A stretch of DNA of 64,000 nt, taken from positions 14,807 through 78,806 of the forward strand of contig CAJUMQ010000011.1 of NCBI GenBank assembly GCA_910587035.1, written 5' to 3'. The position numbers were made by a program, and so were the translations under genes. The stretch comes from an uncultured Desulfovibrio sp. (lineage in GTDB: Bacteria > Desulfobacterota > Desulfovibrionia > Desulfovibrionales > Desulfovibrionaceae). Shown in pieces: positions 61,795-64,000 of the stretch; the stretch's first letter is position 1, and each line of letters starts with the position of its first letter. Under the pieces are notes generated by a model that was given only the letters and a program-made list of their open reading frames with translations, was not told the origin of the DNA and ran no database searches.

Positions 61795-62841
61795 ATGTTA
61801 AGACCAATGATATCATCCCTGCTGCGCAACTTTACCAATTCCCCATATATCTCAACATTTGGGCGCATTGTAAAAAAATTTTTATGGATGCTGCTCGTTC
61901 TCTGGGGAATAACAATAATTTCCTTCTGGGTGATCCATCTTGCCCCTGGCTCACCAACAGACATGGAGACAACGCTAAACCCCCTTGCCGGAGCAGCGGC
62001 CCGGGAGCAGCTGGAAGCCTTATATGGTTTGGACAAGCCCTTGCATGAGCAGTATTTCAACTGGCTTGACCGACTCCTTCATCTTGATTTTGGCAATTCC
62101 ATGTCAGCCGACAACAGGCCTGTCCTGGACAAAATCCTGGAACGCCTGCCACTTACTGTTTCCATGAATGCCATTTCCCTTTTTCTGACATTGAGCATTG
62201 CCATTCCGGTAGGCATTGTCTCCGCATGCCGCCAAAATTCCCTGCTGGACAAATCCATAACCGTAATCGTTTTCCTTGGCTTTGCCATGCCTTCTTTCTG
62301 GCTTGCCCTGCTTCTGATGCTATGGTTTGGCATAGACCTGCAATGGCTGCCCATTTCCGGCATTGTCTCCATGGATTATGATTCCCTGAGCCCATATGGG
62401 AAATTTTGCGACCTGGCAAGACATCTCGCATTGCCCATTGCCGTATATACAGTTGGCGGTCTTGCCGGCATGTCCCGTTATATGCGCTCCTGCATGCTGG
62501 AGGTCTTGAGGCAGGACTACATTCTCACAGCCAGGGCAAAAGGTCTGCCTCCGCATGTGGTGATTTTTCGCCATGCCCTGCGCAATGCCCTGCTCCCGCT
62601 CATCACCCTGCTTGGGCTTTCCATTCCCGGCCTCATTGGCGGCAGTGTAATAATAGAATCCATCTTTGCCCTGCCCGGTCTTGGCCAGCTTTTTTATGCG
62701 GCAGTCATGGCCAGGGACTACACCATGATCATGGGCAACCTTGTGCTGGGCGCCGTGCTTACGCTTTTGGGCAATCTGCTTGCCGATTTCTGCTATGGAT
62801 TGGCTGATCCGCGCATACGCGCAAAAGGGGAAGCCCACTGA
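61795..62841 (+). CDS. ABC transporter permease, DppB/OppB type
   Basis: A 348-residue inner-membrane permease of the peptide/nickel ABC importer family with six helices. Marks are LVLWGITIISFWVIHLAPGS in the first helix, LYGLDKPLHEQYFNWL, and the EAA-loop region LRQDYILTARAKGLPPHVVI with RHALRNALLPLITLLGL. Starts at ATG 61795 or 61807 are both plausible, since the first 30 residues are not strongly conserved. It overlaps the next permease by 1 nt. No substrate-binding protein or ATPase gene is present on either side. Confidence 0.93.
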   Translation: MLRPMISSLLRNFTNSPYISTFGRIVKKFLWMLLVLWGITIISFWVIHLAPGSPTDMETTLNPLAGAAAREQLEALYGLDKPLHEQYFNWLDRLLHLDFGNSMSADNRPVLDKILERLPLTVSMNAISLFLTLSIAIPVGIVSACRQNSLLDKSITVIVFLGFAMPSFWLALLLMLWFGIDLQWLPISGIVSMDYDSLSPYGKFCDLARHLALPIAVYTVGGLAGMSRYMRSCMLEVLRQDYILTARAKGLPPHVVIFRHALRNALLPLITLLGLSIPGLIGGSVIIESIFALPGLGQLFYAAVMARDYTMIMGNLVLGAVLTLLGNLLADFCYGLADPRIRAKGEAH

Positions 62842-63686
62842 TGCGTTTAAAAATTCTGGAAAAAACGCTTGGCTGCAATGGCATGCTCCTGCTCGGCCTT
62901 GGCATTGTGCTGGTCATGTCCCTGGCTGCGGTCTTCGCTCCGGTATTGGCCCCCTACCCGCCCAATGCGGAACACCTGCAAAATATTCTGGAGCCGCCCT
63001 GCGCAGCCTTTCCCCTTGGTACAGACCGGCTTGGCCGTGATGTTCTCTCCAGACTTTTATATGGTGGGCGTGTTTCCCTGTGGGTGGGGTTTGTGGCAGT
63101 TGGCATTTCCATATCCATAGGCACTGTGCTTGGCCTTGTAAGTGGCTATTTTCGTGGCTGGGTGGATGAGCTCATAATGCGGCTGGTGGATATCATGCTC
63201 TGCTTTCCCTCCTTTTTTCTAATCCTCGCCGTTATTGCTTTTCTTGAGCCAAGCCTTATTAACATCATGATAGTAATCGGCCTTACTTCCTGGATGGGTG
63301 GCGCAAGGCTTGTTCGGGCTGAGGCTCTCACTCTGCGGGAGAGAGATTTTGTCGCTGCCGCCCGTCTGGCAGGCTGCCCGGTCTGGCAGATACTTTTTCG
63401 GCATATTCTGCCCAACTCTCTTGCGCCCATCTTAATAACCGCAACCCTTGGCATAGCTGGAGCAATCCTTGTGGAATCCAGCCTCAGTTTTCTCGGGCTT
63501 GGTGTGCAACCGCCAACACCAAGCTGGGGCAATATGCTGATGGATGGCAAGATTGCCATTGAAACCGCTCCCTGGCTGTCCATCTACCCGGGGCTTGCCA
63601 TTTTAATAACGGTTCTGGGATATAATTTGCTGGGAGAAAGTTTAAGGGATATTTTTGATCCGCGCCTCAAGGACTTCAACCAGTAA
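62841..63686 (+). CDS. ABC transporter permease, DppC/OppC type
   Basis: Partner permease of 281 residues. The N-terminal helix and periplasmic signature PFPLGTD-type segment (CAAFPLGTDRLGRDVLSRLL) are followed by the EAA-loop LTLRERDFVAAARLAGCPVW and RHILPNSLAPILITATLGIA, ending with FLGLGVQPPTPSWGNML. Its ATG overlaps the previous stop (TGATG). The pair probably imports oligopeptides, dipeptides or nickel complexes; the remaining subunits are encoded elsewhere or beyond this cluster, since recN follows. Confidence 0.93.
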   Translation: MRLKILEKTLGCNGMLLLGLGIVLVMSLAAVFAPVLAPYPPNAEHLQNILEPPCAAFPLGTDRLGRDVLSRLLYGGRVSLWVGFVAVGISISIGTVLGLVSGYFRGWVDELIMRLVDIMLCFPSFFLILAVIAFLEPSLINIMIVIGLTSWMGGARLVRAEALTLRERDFVAAARLAGCPVWQILFRHILPNSLAPILITATLGIAGAILVESSLSFLGLGVQPPTPSWGNMLMDGKIAIETAPWLSIYPGLAILITVLGYNLLGESLRDIFDPRLKDFNQ

Positions 63687-63739
63687 AAAAAAATATGATC
63701 AATGCATATTTCCCACTCTTGCGATTTTCACAACAAGTG

Positions 63740-63769
63740 TGACAAAAAGAGGAACCTTGCTTCGATAAT
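63740..63769 (+). promoter_or_regulatory. Candidate promoter of recN
   Basis: TGACAA (63740-63745) and GATAAT (63764-63769), 18-nt spacer, 18 nt before the recN ATG. No convincing LexA-type operator is visible. Confidence 0.3.
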
Positions 63770-63787
63770 ATCCGATGGTGATTTCTG

Positions 63788-64000
63788 ATGCTGGAATTTC
63801 TGCATATCCGCAACCTGGCCCTCATTGAAGACATGTCCCTGGAGTTTACGGACGGCATTAATGTTTTGACTGGTGAAACCGGGGCTGGCAAGAGTTTTAT
63901 CCTGAAGGCGCTGAATTTTGTTCTTGGAGAAAAACTTGCTGCTGATATTGTTCGGCCCGGCGCCGAGAAGGCCCAGGTGGAGGCAATATTCCGGTTTGGA
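63788..64000 (+). CDS. recN: DNA repair protein RecN (5' part, runs off the window)
   Basis: RecN is an SMC-like ATPase used in recombinational repair of double-strand breaks. The first 71 residues are present. They begin MLEFLHIRNLALIEDMSLEF and contain the family's Walker A region GINVLTGETGAGKSFILKAL, followed by NFVLGEKLAADIVRPGAEKA. A GGTG-type site precedes ATG 63788. The gene continues beyond position 64000. Confidence 0.93.
   Translation, partial: MLEFLHIRNLALIEDMSLEFTDGINVLTGETGAGKSFILKALNFVLGEKLAADIVRPGAEKAQVEAIFRFG

Noticed and set aside
61698..62060. Short minus-strand frame whose peptide resembles one at 39663-39923
   Set aside because: The peptide similarity is real but comes from the shared DNA repeat (copies A and B), not from a protein family.

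Overview
The window is 64 kb of bacterial chromosome with dense, mostly collinear genes, short intergenic gaps and Gram-negative markers (LPS sugar genes, an RND pump, a lipoprotein hydrolase, flagellar export genes). Gene content and order point to a sulfate-reducer-like member of the Desulfovibrionaceae (Desulfobacterota). The clues are the RluD-CoaE fusion, the periplasmic aryl-sulfotransferase-like protein, the DUF362 ferredoxin, the SH3/NlpC lipoprotein, the two-piece RdgC-like pair, and a tRNA-tuf-rpmG-tRNA-secE-nusG-rpl-rpoBC cluster. This assignment is inference from protein character. I saw no insertion sequence, prophage, integrase or CRISPR array.

Layout. 0-5 kb: central metabolism and housekeeping (tkt, pgk, era, PLP-binding YggS family). 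5.2-8.2 kb: flagellar fliL-fliN-fliO-fliP-fliQ, without fliM, closed by a strong terminator. 8.2-12.7 kb: a MATE exporter convergent with an RND permease that has no membrane-fusion partner here. 12.8-19.2 kb (minus strand): a tightly coupled set of a four-helix membrane protein, an unusual Hsp70-like ATPase with its own hydrophobic tail, a hydantoinase-A-like protein, TrmL and CbiB. 19.4-20.4 kb: a Cd/Pb-type MerR regulator and methylglyoxal synthase. 20.6-23.0 kb (minus): rfbF-rfbG-epimerase for a CDP-linked 6-deoxyhexose. 23.3-26.5 kb: DUF362 ferredoxin, exported NagZ-like glycosidase, PHP phosphoesterase. 26.9-29.7 kb: a 915-residue membrane protein with a CCHC zinc knuckle.

29.7-44.2 kb is the core transcription-translation locus: tRNA-Thr, tRNA-Tyr, tRNA-Gly, tuf, rpmG, tRNA-Trp, secE, nusG, rplK, rplA, rplJ, rplL, rpoB, rpoC. 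It carries an attenuator-like terminator before rpoB and a hairpin-rich 253-bp gap before rpoC. An AT-rich AlgJ/AlgX-like SGNH gene follows directly and looks acquired. 45.9-53 kb (mostly minus): methyltransferase, aryl-sulfotransferase-like protein, RluD-CoaE fusion, NlpC/P60 lipoprotein, RluB-type synthase, then a BON-LysM protein. 53-58.3 kb: a YhaN/YhaO-type SMC-like ATPase and nuclease pair. 58.5-64 kb: DUF1848, an orphan HicB, a split RdgC, two peptide-type ABC permeases and the start of recN.

The items most worth following up are a family of multi-hairpin intergenic repeats (copies near 20.6, 39.9 and 61.7 kb, possibly 44.2 kb) whose stems vary in a pairing-preserving way, the Hsp70-like/membrane-protein operon, and the zinc-knuckle membrane protein. 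Protein functions come from motif recognition; no database search was run.
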